Source: Clostridia bacterium (lineage in GTDB: Bacteria; Bacillota_A; Clostridia; Oscillospirales; CAG-272). From it: a stretch of 5,485 nt of DNA. The stretch covers positions 1 to 5,485 of the forward strand of contig JAFTDQ010000120.1 of assembly GCA_017454075.1 (NCBI GenBank), read 5' to 3'. A program made the position numbers and the translations under genes. Of this stretch, positions 1-5,485 are shown piece after piece. Numbering within the stretch: position 1 is the first letter of the stretch; each line of letters begins with the position of its first letter. Under the pieces are notes generated by a model. The model worked only from the letters and a program-made list of their open reading frames with translations, had not been told where the DNA came from and did no database searches.

Positions 1-68
1 CCGGGACGTTCCTCACCAAGGGCAACGTCGTCGAGATCGTCGCGTATTACGAGGGTCAGTATGCATGA
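1..68 (+). CDS. C-terminal end of a protein, probably a PASTA-domain penicillin-binding protein (FtsI/SpoVD type), partial
   Basis: An open frame enters from the left edge (first full codon at base 3) and ends at TGA 66-68. The visible residues are GTFLTKGNVVEIVAYYEGQYA. The pattern Gly-Thr, a short gap, Lys-Gly-(Asn/Ser)-x-Val followed by a beta-strand resembles the last strand of a PASTA domain, where PGT..KGS.V.L.V is usual. PASTA domains end the SpoVD and PBP2x class of transpeptidases, and these are encoded near murF in Firmicutes dcw clusters. The tail does not look like a MurE C-terminus, which is the more usual upstream neighbour of murF. Its stop overlaps the murF start as ATGA, so the two are very likely cotranscribed and translationally coupled. 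Only 21 residues are visible, so the family call is an inference from a short motif plus position. Confidence 0.5.
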   Translation, partial: GTFLTKGNVVEIVAYYEGQYA

Positions 69-1471
69 GCGATCTGATTTCGGCTGATTTCGTCGCACGG
101 GCGACGGGAGGCGCGATCGTTTTCGACGGCGGCGCCGAGGCGCGCGGCGTCTCGATCGATTCGCGTGAAATAAACGGAAAAGAGGGCGAAAGGCCTCTTT
201 TCGCCGCCGTGAAGGGAGAACGGACAGACGGGAATCTCTACGCGGCAAAGGCGATTGAAAACGGCTGCGCCGGGGTATTATTCGACGGGAAAGCCGGGTT
301 TTCCGAAAAAACGGGGGACGCGTTCGCCGTCCGGGTGGACGACACGGTCCGAGCGCTCGGGTCGCTCGCCCGGGAATACATCGGGCGGTTTGATATCCCC
401 CGGGTCTGCGTGACCGGATCGGTCGGCAAAACGACCACCCGCGGGATGATATCCTCTGTTCTCGGACGGAAATATATCACTCATTCCACGTCTGGAAATT
501 TCAATAACGAACTCGGGCTTCCCCTGACCGTTCTCGGGATGAGACAGGACGCCGGAGCGGGTGTCTTTGAGCTCGGTATGGGAAGAAAGGGCGATATCTC
601 CTATCTTTCGGAAATCGTCAGACCGACGGTAGGCGTGATTACGTCGATCGGGACGGCGCATATAGAGTTTCTCGGATCGCGCGAGGCCATAAGGGACGCT
701 AAGCTCGAAATAAGGGACGGGATGAAAGACGGCTCTCCTCTTGTCCTGAACGGAGACGAGCCGCTTCTTTCGGGAATAGACGGCGCTGTTTACTGCTCCG
801 TCACGGATCCGGACAGAGACTGGTACGCCGGCCGGGCGGAATACGTTGACGGGGGGATGACCTTCGACGTCTTCAGAAAAGGGGAGCTCTTTTTCGGCGG
901 TGCGTTTGTTCCCGCCTTCGGCAGACACATTGTGCTCGACGCGCTTTTTGCGTGGGCGGTCGGTGATTTGCTCGGCGTTTCCGGCACGGAGATAGCCGGG
1001 GGACTTTCGTCGTTTGCAGGCATCGGGCAGAGACAAAAAATCGAACGTCACGGAAACGTGACTCTTATAATAGACTGCTACAACGCGTCGGAGGAGTCCG
1101 TCCTGGCGTCGGAACGGGTCGGGAGAAAACTCGCCGGCAAAGGAAAATTCATAACGGTTTTCGGCGACGTCCTCGAGCTCGGCGATCACAGCGCTGACAT
1201 ACACCGGGAGATCGGGCTTTTTTCGGCTTCGCTGTGCGACGCGCTCGTGACGTACGGGCCCGAGGCGCAGAACACCGCCTCGGCGGCAAGGGACGCCGGG
1301 CTGAGCCAAACCGTTTCGTTCGGTACGGAGAACGGGGCGGGCGAAATTGCCGACGCGACCGTATCGCTGATCGATATGAACAAAAACAACGTGATCCTTT
1401 TCAAGGCGAGCCACGGGATGAATCTCGGACTGATCGCGGACGCGGTCAGAGAGCGGCTCGCGGGGATCTGA
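65..1471 (+). CDS. murF: UDP-N-acetylmuramoyl-tripeptide--D-alanyl-D-alanine ligase (MurF)
   Basis: MurF is the cytoplasmic ATP-dependent ligase that adds D-Ala-D-Ala to UDP-MurNAc-tripeptide, the last soluble step of the peptidoglycan precursor pathway. The 468-residue product is close to the family's usual 450 or so. Visible landmarks are the N-terminal substrate-domain DSR motif (32-34) with LFAAVKGERTDG (45-56); the Mur ligase P-loop GSVGKTTT (118-125); NFNNELGLPLTVL (145-157); ELGMG (169-173); TSIGTAHIEFLGS (193-205), followed by the AK.EI segment (212-216) that carries the usual carbamylated lysine position; LNGD (228-231); and C-terminal IIDCYNASEES (335-345), GDVLELG (367-373) and KASHGM (447-452). 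YNAS and KASHGM differ from the textbook YNANP and KGSRGMK, but the overall architecture identifies MurF rather than MurC, D or E. The ATG overlaps the previous stop, and GAGGGT at 51-56 can serve as a moderate ribosome binding site. mraY follows after 10 bases. Confidence 0.96.
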   Translation: MSDLISADFVARATGGAIVFDGGAEARGVSIDSREINGKEGERPLFAAVKGERTDGNLYAAKAIENGCAGVLFDGKAGFSEKTGDAFAVRVDDTVRALGSLAREYIGRFDIPRVCVTGSVGKTTTRGMISSVLGRKYITHSTSGNFNNELGLPLTVLGMRQDAGAGVFELGMGRKGDISYLSEIVRPTVGVITSIGTAHIEFLGSREAIRDAKLEIRDGMKDGSPLVLNGDEPLLSGIDGAVYCSVTDPDRDWYAGRAEYVDGGMTFDVFRKGELFFGGAFVPAFGRHIVLDALFAWAVGDLLGVSGTEIAGGLSSFAGIGQRQKIERHGNVTLIIDCYNASEESVLASERVGRKLAGKGKFITVFGDVLELGDHSADIHREIGLFSASLCDALVTYGPEAQNTASAARDAGLSQTVSFGTENGAGEIADATVSLIDMNKNNVILFKASHGMNLGLIADAVRERLAGI

Positions 1472-1481
1472 AAGAGAAAAA

Positions 1482-2459
1482 ATGGAGTATCTGTTTCCCG
1501 CGTGCGCCTTTATTATATCCGCGCTTCTGACGGCGCTTGCGCTGAAAAAACTCATCCCGATCTTAAAGGGCAGAAAAATCGGGCAGAAAATTCTTGAAAT
1601 CGGCCCGAGATGGCACAAATCCAAGGAAGGGACGCCGACGATGGGCGGTATCGCCTTCATCGCCGTCTTTATAATCGTTTCGGCGGTTCTTGCCTTTATG
1701 GGACGCCTTTCGGCCGGATTCATCGCGACGGCCTGCTACGCCGTCGCAAACGGACTGATCGGTATGCTCGACGACAGGACAAAGTTCGCTCATAACCGTA
1801 ACGAGGGGCTGAAAGCCTGGCAGAAATTTCTCTGTCAGTCCGTCGCGACGGCCGTCTATCTTGCGGTTCTCAGGCTCACGGGATCGATAACGACGGAGCT
1901 TTACGTTCCTTTTTTCAAGGTCGGTTTTGACGTCGGATTCTTTTATTACGTAATCGCCTTTATAGTCCTCGTCGGGATGGTAAACTCGGTAAATCTCGCC
2001 GACGGGATAGACGGGCTCGCGTCTTCCGAGACTCTTGTTTCGGCTGTGTTTCTCGCGATATTCGGCCTGATCGGAGGGATATCCGGCATGGCCTGTCTCT
2101 CCGCCGCCGTCGCGGGATGCGCCGCCGGTTTCCTCGTTTATAATTTCTACCCGGCGAGGGTATTTATGGGAGACACCGGCTCGCTGTTTTTCGGAGCGGT
2201 ACTATCCGGCATCGCGCTCGTCTCGGGAAAACTTCTCATTATCATCCCGATCGGGATAATGTTCGTGCTCGAGTCCGTCTCCGATATCCTTCAGGTCGGA
2301 TATTTCAAACTCACGCACGGGAAAAGACTGTTCAGAATGGCTCCTATACACCACCATTTTGAAAAATGCGGCTGGAGCGAGATCAGGATAGTCGCGTTTT
2401 TTTCTTCAATAACATTCGTTTTTTCGCTACTGACTTTACTTTTTGACGCGGTGATCTGA
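1482..2459 (+). CDS. mraY: Phospho-N-acetylmuramoyl-pentapeptide-transferase (MraY)
   Basis: MraY is the integral membrane enzyme that transfers phospho-MurNAc-pentapeptide from UDP to undecaprenyl phosphate, giving lipid I. The product has 325 residues, within the normal range, with about ten hydrophobic segments (roughly 4-25, 54-75, 78-95, 115-133, 153-170, 183-200, 203-220, 233-249, 250-270 and 303-322). The family motifs are intact: GPRWHKSKEGTPTMGG (41-56); the Asp pair D97-D98 in MLDDRTK; NLADGIDGLA (171-180) with D174 and D177; PARVFMGDTGSLFFG (224-238) with the conserved Asp at 231; ESVSDILQ (264-271); and the MAPIHHHFE loop (286-294) with three histidines. These separate it from the related WecA/TagO/Rfe transferases, which lack the histidine loop in this form. 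The ATG lies 10 bases after murF, preceded only by a purine-rich AAGAGAAAAA tract and no clear AGGAGG, so translation probably depends on coupling to murF. murD does not follow; the SEDS gene does. Confidence 0.97.
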   Translation: MEYLFPACAFIISALLTALALKKLIPILKGRKIGQKILEIGPRWHKSKEGTPTMGGIAFIAVFIIVSAVLAFMGRLSAGFIATACYAVANGLIGMLDDRTKFAHNRNEGLKAWQKFLCQSVATAVYLAVLRLTGSITTELYVPFFKVGFDVGFFYYVIAFIVLVGMVNSVNLADGIDGLASSETLVSAVFLAIFGLIGGISGMACLSAAVAGCAAGFLVYNFYPARVFMGDTGSLFFGAVLSGIALVSGKLLIIIPIGIMFVLESVSDILQVGYFKLTHGKRLFRMAPIHHHFEKCGWSEIRIVAFFSSITFVFSLLTLLFDAVI

Positions 2460-2462
2460 TAT

Positions 2463-3740
2463 ATGAACAAAGGACCGGCCGAAAAAAAGAATAAGAAAAG
2501 CGGCAGGCTCGAGGCGGCGCTGACGGTCAACAAATCCGTCCCCGCAGGTACGGCAACGCGCGCGGTAGGCATCGGCAGGAAGGCAAAGCCGATACAGGTG
2601 CTGAGGGTCCGCGGCGGATTTGACATGGTCCTTCTGCTCATAGCGGTTCTGCTCTCCCTGATGGGAGTCATAACCGTCTTTTCGTCGAGCTTCGCGTATT
2701 CGTACACCTTCTACGGAGACAGTTATTACTACATCACGGGTCACGTTAGATACGTGATTGCCGGGTTTATCGCAATGACGGTAATGATGTTTGTTGACTA
2801 CTCTTTCGTAAAGAGAGTGACCGTTCCCGCGTACATCGTATCGCTCGTTCTGCTCGGCGTGGTGCTCGCGTACGGAGGCGTGCTCGGCGTCGCGAGAAGG
2901 TGGATAACCGTCCTTGGATTTTCGGTTCAGCCGTCCGAGATTGCCAAGCTGACCGTAGTGCTCATTCTCGCGCTTTACGTCTCGCGAAACCAGAACAGAA
3001 TAGTAAACTACGCAAATTTCGGTCAGTCGACGCTATACGGAATAATAATCCCCGCGATAATCCTCGCCGTGCCGTGCTTTCTTATAGTCCTTGAAAACCA
3101 TTTTTCGGGCACCCTTATCGTCTTCGCGATCGGAGCGGTCATTATTTTTGCGTCGGGAGCGCGCCCCGGGTGGATCGCCCTCGCCTTCGGCGCTGTGCTC
3201 CTCGTAGTCGCTGTCCTTATCATGACGTCCTCGTACGCAAGAACGAGGGTCGATATGCTTATAAATCCTCAGAATTACGATCCCAAGGGCGAGATCTGGC
3301 AGACCATTCAGGGTCTTAACGCAATAGGCTCGGGAGGTTTATTCGGCGTCGGGATCGGAAATTCGAAACAGAAATATCTGTTTGTTTCCCAGCCGCAGAA
3401 CGACTTTATCTTCTCGATACTCTGTGAGGAGACGGGATTCGCCGGCGCCGTGCTCGTAATAATCCTTTTCATGCTTCTCGTCTGGAGAGGGTTCAGGATA
3501 GCCATGAGAGCGCCCGACACCTTTTCGTCCCTCGTCGCGCTCGGGCTGACCGGTAAAATTGCCATCCAGACAATACTGAACATAGCGGTAGTCACGAACA
3601 CCGTCCCGAACACGGGCGTTTCGCTGCCGTTCTTCTCCTGCGGAGGAACCGCCGTTATCGCTCAGCTTGCCGAGATAGGCATACTTCTTTCCATTTCGAG
3701 ATACAGTTACGTTGACATGCCGGAGACCCTGCCGCAATGA
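2463..3740 (+). CDS. ftsW: SEDS-family peptidoglycan glycosyltransferase (FtsW, or SpoVE paralogue)
   Basis: SEDS proteins polymerise lipid II into glycan strands at the membrane, paired with a class B penicillin-binding protein. The 425-residue product has ten predicted membrane segments (about 55-77, 94-112, 119-139, 157-174, 189-210, 213-230, 236-255, 315-342, 354-378 and 390-412) and a large outer loop (about 256-314). Motifs are RRWI (145-148), VQPSEIAKL (155-163), ENHFSGT (211-217), IGSGGLFGVGIGNSKQKYLF (288-307), NDFIF (313-317) whose D314 aligns with the proposed catalytic Asp of the family (E. coli FtsW D297), and VVTNTVPNTGVSLPFFSCGGTA (376-397). Position between mraY and murG favours FtsW/SpoVE over RodA. 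The first 54 residues form a hydrophilic, strongly basic tail (13 Lys/Arg against 3 Asp/Glu). No good Shine-Dalgarno sequence precedes ATG 2463, which is 3 bases after the mraY stop. Internal starts at GTG 2598 or ATG 2625 (residue 55) cannot be excluded. Which of FtsW or SpoVE cannot be settled here. Confidence 0.93.
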   Translation: MNKGPAEKKNKKSGRLEAALTVNKSVPAGTATRAVGIGRKAKPIQVLRVRGGFDMVLLLIAVLLSLMGVITVFSSSFAYSYTFYGDSYYYITGHVRYVIAGFIAMTVMMFVDYSFVKRVTVPAYIVSLVLLGVVLAYGGVLGVARRWITVLGFSVQPSEIAKLTVVLILALYVSRNQNRIVNYANFGQSTLYGIIIPAIILAVPCFLIVLENHFSGTLIVFAIGAVIIFASGARPGWIALAFGAVLLVVAVLIMTSSYARTRVDMLINPQNYDPKGEIWQTIQGLNAIGSGGLFGVGIGNSKQKYLFVSQPQNDFIFSILCEETGFAGAVLVIILFMLLVWRGFRIAMRAPDTFSSLVALGLTGKIAIQTILNIAVVTNTVPNTGVSLPFFSCGGTAVIAQLAEIGILLSISRYSYVDMPETLPQ

Positions 3741-4840
3741 GAGTACTTATGACGGGCGGCGGGTCGGGAGGACACATCAATCCCGCCCTCGCGATATGCA
3801 GAATAATTAAAGAGCGCGAGCCGGATTCCGAGATCATGTTTGTCGGTACTCCGAAAGGAATGGAAAACGAGCTCGTCACACGCGAGGGCTATCCGATACG
3901 TCACGTTACGATAAGGGGCGTGACGCGCGGATCGCTTTTAGACAATCTGAGGACGGCGCGGCTCATGGTCAGCTCCAAGAGAGAGGCCAAAAAGATCATA
4001 CGTGAGTTTTGTCCAGACGTTTGCATAGGGACCGGGGGGTTCGTTTCCTGGCCGCTTATAAGCGCCGCCGAGTCGCTCGGAATCCCGACCGTGATGCACG
4101 AGTCAAACTGTCAGCCCGGGATGGCGGTAAAGGCGCTTTCCCCGAAGCTGAGTCTGCTTTTCACCAATTTCGGGGACACCGCGGGAATGGTGAGATGCCG
4201 CAACGTCGTCCGCTCCGGGAATCCAATGAGAAAAGGTATAACGAGGATCGGAAAACGGGAGGCTATGTCTGCGCTCGGGCTGGAAGGATACGGTTATTCC
4301 GTCCTTTCCTGCGGAGGAAGTCTCGGGGCTGAGGCGATCTCGAACGAGATGATATCCGCGATGAAGGTCTTTTCATCAAAGCACCCGGAACTTCATCATC
4401 TTCATCAGACGGGAAAGCAGAAATTCGAAGAGGTCAAAAACAGGTTTTCCGCCGAAGGGCTTGATTCGTTTTCCAATCTCGAAATAAAGGATTACGTTTA
4501 CGATATGCCGGAACGGCTCTGCGCCGCCGACGTCGTCGTAAGCCGGGCCGGGGCAATGACCCTTTCCGAGCTCGCGGAGCTCGGAAAGCCCGCGGTCCTC
4601 ATCCCGTCGCCGAACGTGGCGGATAACCATCAGTACAGGAACGCGAAATCCTTCAGCGATATGGGAGCCGCCGTGCTCGTCGAGGAAAGCGAACTCGACG
4701 GGGAAAAAGTCGCCGGGATCCTTTCCGGACTTGTTTTTGACGAGGACCGGAAAAAGAGCATGTCGGAGGCAATATCCGAATTTGCCGTTAAAGACACCGA
4801 CAGGATAATATATGAGGGAATAAGAAGCGTTATTCCGTAA
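3737..4840 (+). CDS. murG: UDP-GlcNAc:undecaprenyl-PP-MurNAc-pentapeptide GlcNAc transferase (MurG)
   Basis: MurG is the peripheral GT-B glycosyltransferase on the inner membrane face that adds GlcNAc to lipid I, making lipid II. The 367-residue product has normal length. The N-terminal domain has the glycine-rich loop GGGSGGHINPALAI (7-20), TGGFVSWP (99-106) and HESNCQPGMA (121-130). The interdomain segment carries GNPMR (161-165), and the C-terminal donor domain has SCGGSLGAEAISN (191-203), HQTGK (223-227), the SRAGAMTLSELAELGKPAVLIPSP motif (269-292) and DNHQYRNA (296-303). E278 corresponds to the conserved Glu that contacts UDP-GlcNAc in characterised MurG. The ATG overlaps the ftsW stop as ATGA. 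A GGAG at 3722-3725 sits 11 bases upstream, a weak and slightly distant ribosome binding site, so coupling to ftsW is likely. A strong inverted repeat lies within codons 276-284. A 26-base gap separates murG from ftsQ. Confidence 0.97.
   Translation: MRVLMTGGGSGGHINPALAICRIIKEREPDSEIMFVGTPKGMENELVTREGYPIRHVTIRGVTRGSLLDNLRTARLMVSSKREAKKIIREFCPDVCIGTGGFVSWPLISAAESLGIPTVMHESNCQPGMAVKALSPKLSLLFTNFGDTAGMVRCRNVVRSGNPMRKGITRIGKREAMSALGLEGYGYSVLSCGGSLGAEAISNEMISAMKVFSSKHPELHHLHQTGKQKFEEVKNRFSAEGLDSFSNLEIKDYVYDMPERLCAADVVVSRAGAMTLSELAELGKPAVLIPSPNVADNHQYRNAKSFSDMGAAVLVEESELDGEKVAGILSGLVFDEDRKKSMSEAISEFAVKDTDRIIYEGIRSVIP
4562..4588 (+). repeat. Perfect 12-bp inverted repeat (hairpin) inside murG
   Basis: The arms CTTTCCGAGCTC (4562-4573) and GAGCTCGGAAAG (4577-4588) are exact reverse complements around a 3-base GCG loop. 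The repeat coincides exactly with codons 276-284 of murG, encoding LSELAELGK, part of the conserved donor-binding motif; the loop is the Ala280 codon. No T-run follows, so it is not a standard terminator. Its presence is read directly from the bases; a function is not shown and it may be a by-product of the Glu-Leu-x-Glu-Leu protein repeat. Confidence 0.6.
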
Positions 4841-4854
4841 TTTCCGAACGGAAA
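4841..4854 (+). repeat. Small inverted repeat between murG and ftsQ
   Basis: TTTCCG (4841-4846) and CGGAAA (4849-4854) are perfectly complementary around AA. As RNA this would be a 5-bp stem TTTCC/GGAAA with a GAAC tetraloop. It starts right after the murG stop, and its 3' arm shares A4854 with the AGGAGG of ftsQ. A second upstream TTCCG (4834-4838) could compete for the same arm. No T-tract follows, so it is not a Rho-independent terminator. Whether it affects ftsQ translation is unknown. Confidence 0.4.
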
Positions 4855-4859
4855 GGAGG
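4854..4859 (+). promoter_or_regulatory. Strong Shine-Dalgarno sequence for ftsQ/divIB
   Basis: AGGAGG at 4854-4859, within AAAGGAGGA, lies 7 bases before ATG 4867. It is the only near-consensus ribosome binding site in the window; the other genes rely on stop-start overlaps, short gaps or weak purine tracts. It fixes the ftsQ start and suggests that ftsQ is translated independently of murG. Confidence 0.85.
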
Positions 4860-4866
4860 ACCGCCC

Positions 4867-5485
4867 ATGGGGCTTTTTGATTTTGACGGCGCCGAGCTGA
4901 TTGACGAAAACGTCAGCATTTCGGAGCTTGTAAACAGCGAATCGCTGAAAAACATGAATATCAAAAACCGCCGCAGGCAGATCCTCCGCACAGTATTCTA
5001 CGTGCTTATTGCGGTTCTGCTGCTGGCCGGCGCGTTTGCTGCGGGAATAGCGCTCCTTTTCCGGCTCAGGAACTTTGAGGTGACGGGAAACGAGAGATAC
5101 CCGACAGAGGAGATGATAGAGGCGAGCGGCCTCAGGGCGAACTCCAACCTGCTTTTTGTAAGCACTCAGGAGGCTGAGCGAAAGATATCCGAGGCGTTCC
5201 CGTATATAAGAAACGTTTCGGTTACGAAAAAATACCCCGACGGGATCGTGATCACGGTCGAGGAGGACACCGCAAGGTGGTACGGAAAGATATGGGATCA
5301 GTGGTTCATCCTGACGGCAGACCTCAGGGTAATGGAAAAGATCCCGTCACCGGAGGCGGCCGAGCATTACGAGGGCGCGCGTCTCAGGCGAATCAGACTC
5401 CCTTCGGTGAACTACGCCGTTGTCGGTGAAAAGCTCGTATTCGGAAGCGCGACGGCGTACGACTATACGGTGAAATTTCTCGACG
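4867..5485 (+). CDS. ftsQ: Cell division protein FtsQ/DivIB, N-terminal part (runs off the right edge)
   Basis: FtsQ (DivIB in Gram-positives) is a bitopic membrane protein that joins FtsL and FtsB/DivIC in the divisome and helps control the septal SEDS-PBP synthase. From ATG 4867, 206 codons are open to the edge. The start is supported by a consensus Shine-Dalgarno sequence. Residues 1-33 are a short, acidic cytoplasmic tail, followed by a basic KNRRR stop-transfer signal (33-37) and a single membrane segment (about 42-66). Residues about 67-133 look like a POTRA domain: FEVTGNERYPTEEMIEASGL (70-89), then NLLFVSTQEAERKISEAFPYI and NVSVTKKYPDGIVITVEE, the typical strand-helix-helix-strand-strand pattern ending in P.G..I.V.E. 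Next comes the start of the beta domain, with W.ILTADLRVM (146-156) matching the usual D..G.V segment, though here the glycine is Leu. Position after murG agrees. The C-terminus is not visible, so total length is unknown. Confidence 0.9.
   Translation, partial: MGLFDFDGAELIDENVSISELVNSESLKNMNIKNRRRQILRTVFYVLIAVLLLAGAFAAGIALLFRLRNFEVTGNERYPTEEMIEASGLRANSNLLFVSTQEAERKISEAFPYIRNVSVTKKYPDGIVITVEEDTARWYGKIWDQWFILTADLRVMEKIPSPEAAEHYEGARLRRIRLPSVNYAVVGEKLVFGSATAYDYTVKFLD

Noticed and set aside
255..281. TTGAAA with TATTAT as a possible promoter inside murF
   Set aside because: The spacing is only 15 bases, there is no other support, and the position is within conserved coding sequence.
1066..1071. 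TATAAT as a possible internal -10 promoter element in murF
   Set aside because: No TTGACA-like element lies about 17 bases upstream, and the bases encode the hydrophobic strand before the conserved Asp-Cys-Tyr-Asn segment. A second TATAAT at 2139-2144 in mraY fails for the same reason.
1234..1530. A + strand frame overlapping the end of murF and the start of mraY
   Set aside because: Arg/Gly-rich composition typical of an out-of-frame reading of GC-rich coding sequence; no domain and it overlaps conserved residues of two real genes. The same applies to the frame at 4009-4332 inside murG.
278..1723. A 481-codon open frame on the - strand opposite murF and the start of mraY
   Set aside because: It has no recognisable domain, is rich in Arg and Pro as expected from the complement of this codon use, straddles two certain genes and has no plausible ribosome binding context. 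The + strand murF and mraY have full sets of family motifs.
2244..2257. Perfect 14-bp palindrome ATCCCGATCGGGAT in mraY
   Set aside because: It encodes the Ile-Pro-Ile-Gly-Ile stretch of a membrane helix using common codons; lying deep inside a gene with no adjacent promoter, it is better explained by coding than as an operator. Similar short palindromes at 349-360 (CCGAGCGCTCGG) and 5247-5256 (CGTGATCACG) are rejected likewise.
2291..2744. Overlapping - strand open frames across the mraY/ftsW junction
   Set aside because: They lie opposite two well supported genes, resemble no family, and appear to be chance antisense frames.
3899..3925. 7-bp inverted repeat CGTCACG/CGTGACG in murG
   Set aside because: Short stem with a 13-base loop, expected by chance in sequence of this composition; no T-tract or conserved context.
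1..5485. A previously undescribed system, mobile element, CRISPR array or RNA gene
   Set aside because: Every stretch is accounted for by known dcw genes with intact motifs. No spaced repeats, transposase, integrase, tRNA-like fold or unexplained gap over 26 bases was seen.

Overview
This window is an ordinary-looking piece of a bacterial division and cell-wall (dcw) cluster. All genes lie on the + strand and are packed nearly end to end. In order they are: the last codons of a protein with a probable PASTA-type C-terminus (likely a FtsI/SpoVD-class penicillin-binding protein), murF, mraY, a SEDS glycosyltransferase (ftsW, or spoVE if the host sporulates), murG, and the first 206 codons of ftsQ/divIB. 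Coding density is close to 100%. The largest gap is 26 bases (murG to ftsQ), two junctions are ATGA overlaps (upstream gene/murF and ftsW/murG), and the other gaps are 10 and 3 bases. No RNA gene, mobile element, CRISPR array, convincing internal promoter or terminator is visible.

The gene products act in sequence. MurF finishes the cytoplasmic UDP-MurNAc-pentapeptide. MraY moves phospho-MurNAc-pentapeptide onto undecaprenyl phosphate (lipid I). MurG adds GlcNAc (lipid II). The SEDS protein polymerises lipid II into glycan with a partner class B penicillin-binding protein, plausibly the gene just upstream. FtsQ/DivIB is part of the divisome complex that controls this synthase. The tight spacing suggests one transcript with coupled translation.

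The source is most likely a Gram-positive member of the Clostridia (Firmicutes/Bacillota). The reasons are the possible PASTA-ended penicillin-binding protein in the cluster, the SEDS C-terminal motif (VVTNTVPNTGVSLPFFS), and a MurF with KASHGM near its C-terminus. GC content is roughly mid-50s by eye. Codon use mixes GC-rich codons (TCG, GAC, CTC) with many ATA, AGA and AGG codons, as in many uncultured gut Clostridia. This placement is inference; genus cannot be told.

The main departures from the textbook dcw layout are that murE is not between the penicillin-binding protein and murF, and murD is not between mraY and the SEDS gene. Smaller points of interest are a perfect 12-bp hairpin inside murG, a small hairpin abutting the only strong Shine-Dalgarno sequence (ftsQ), and a basic N-terminal tail on the SEDS protein. 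I found no evidence of a new biological system here.
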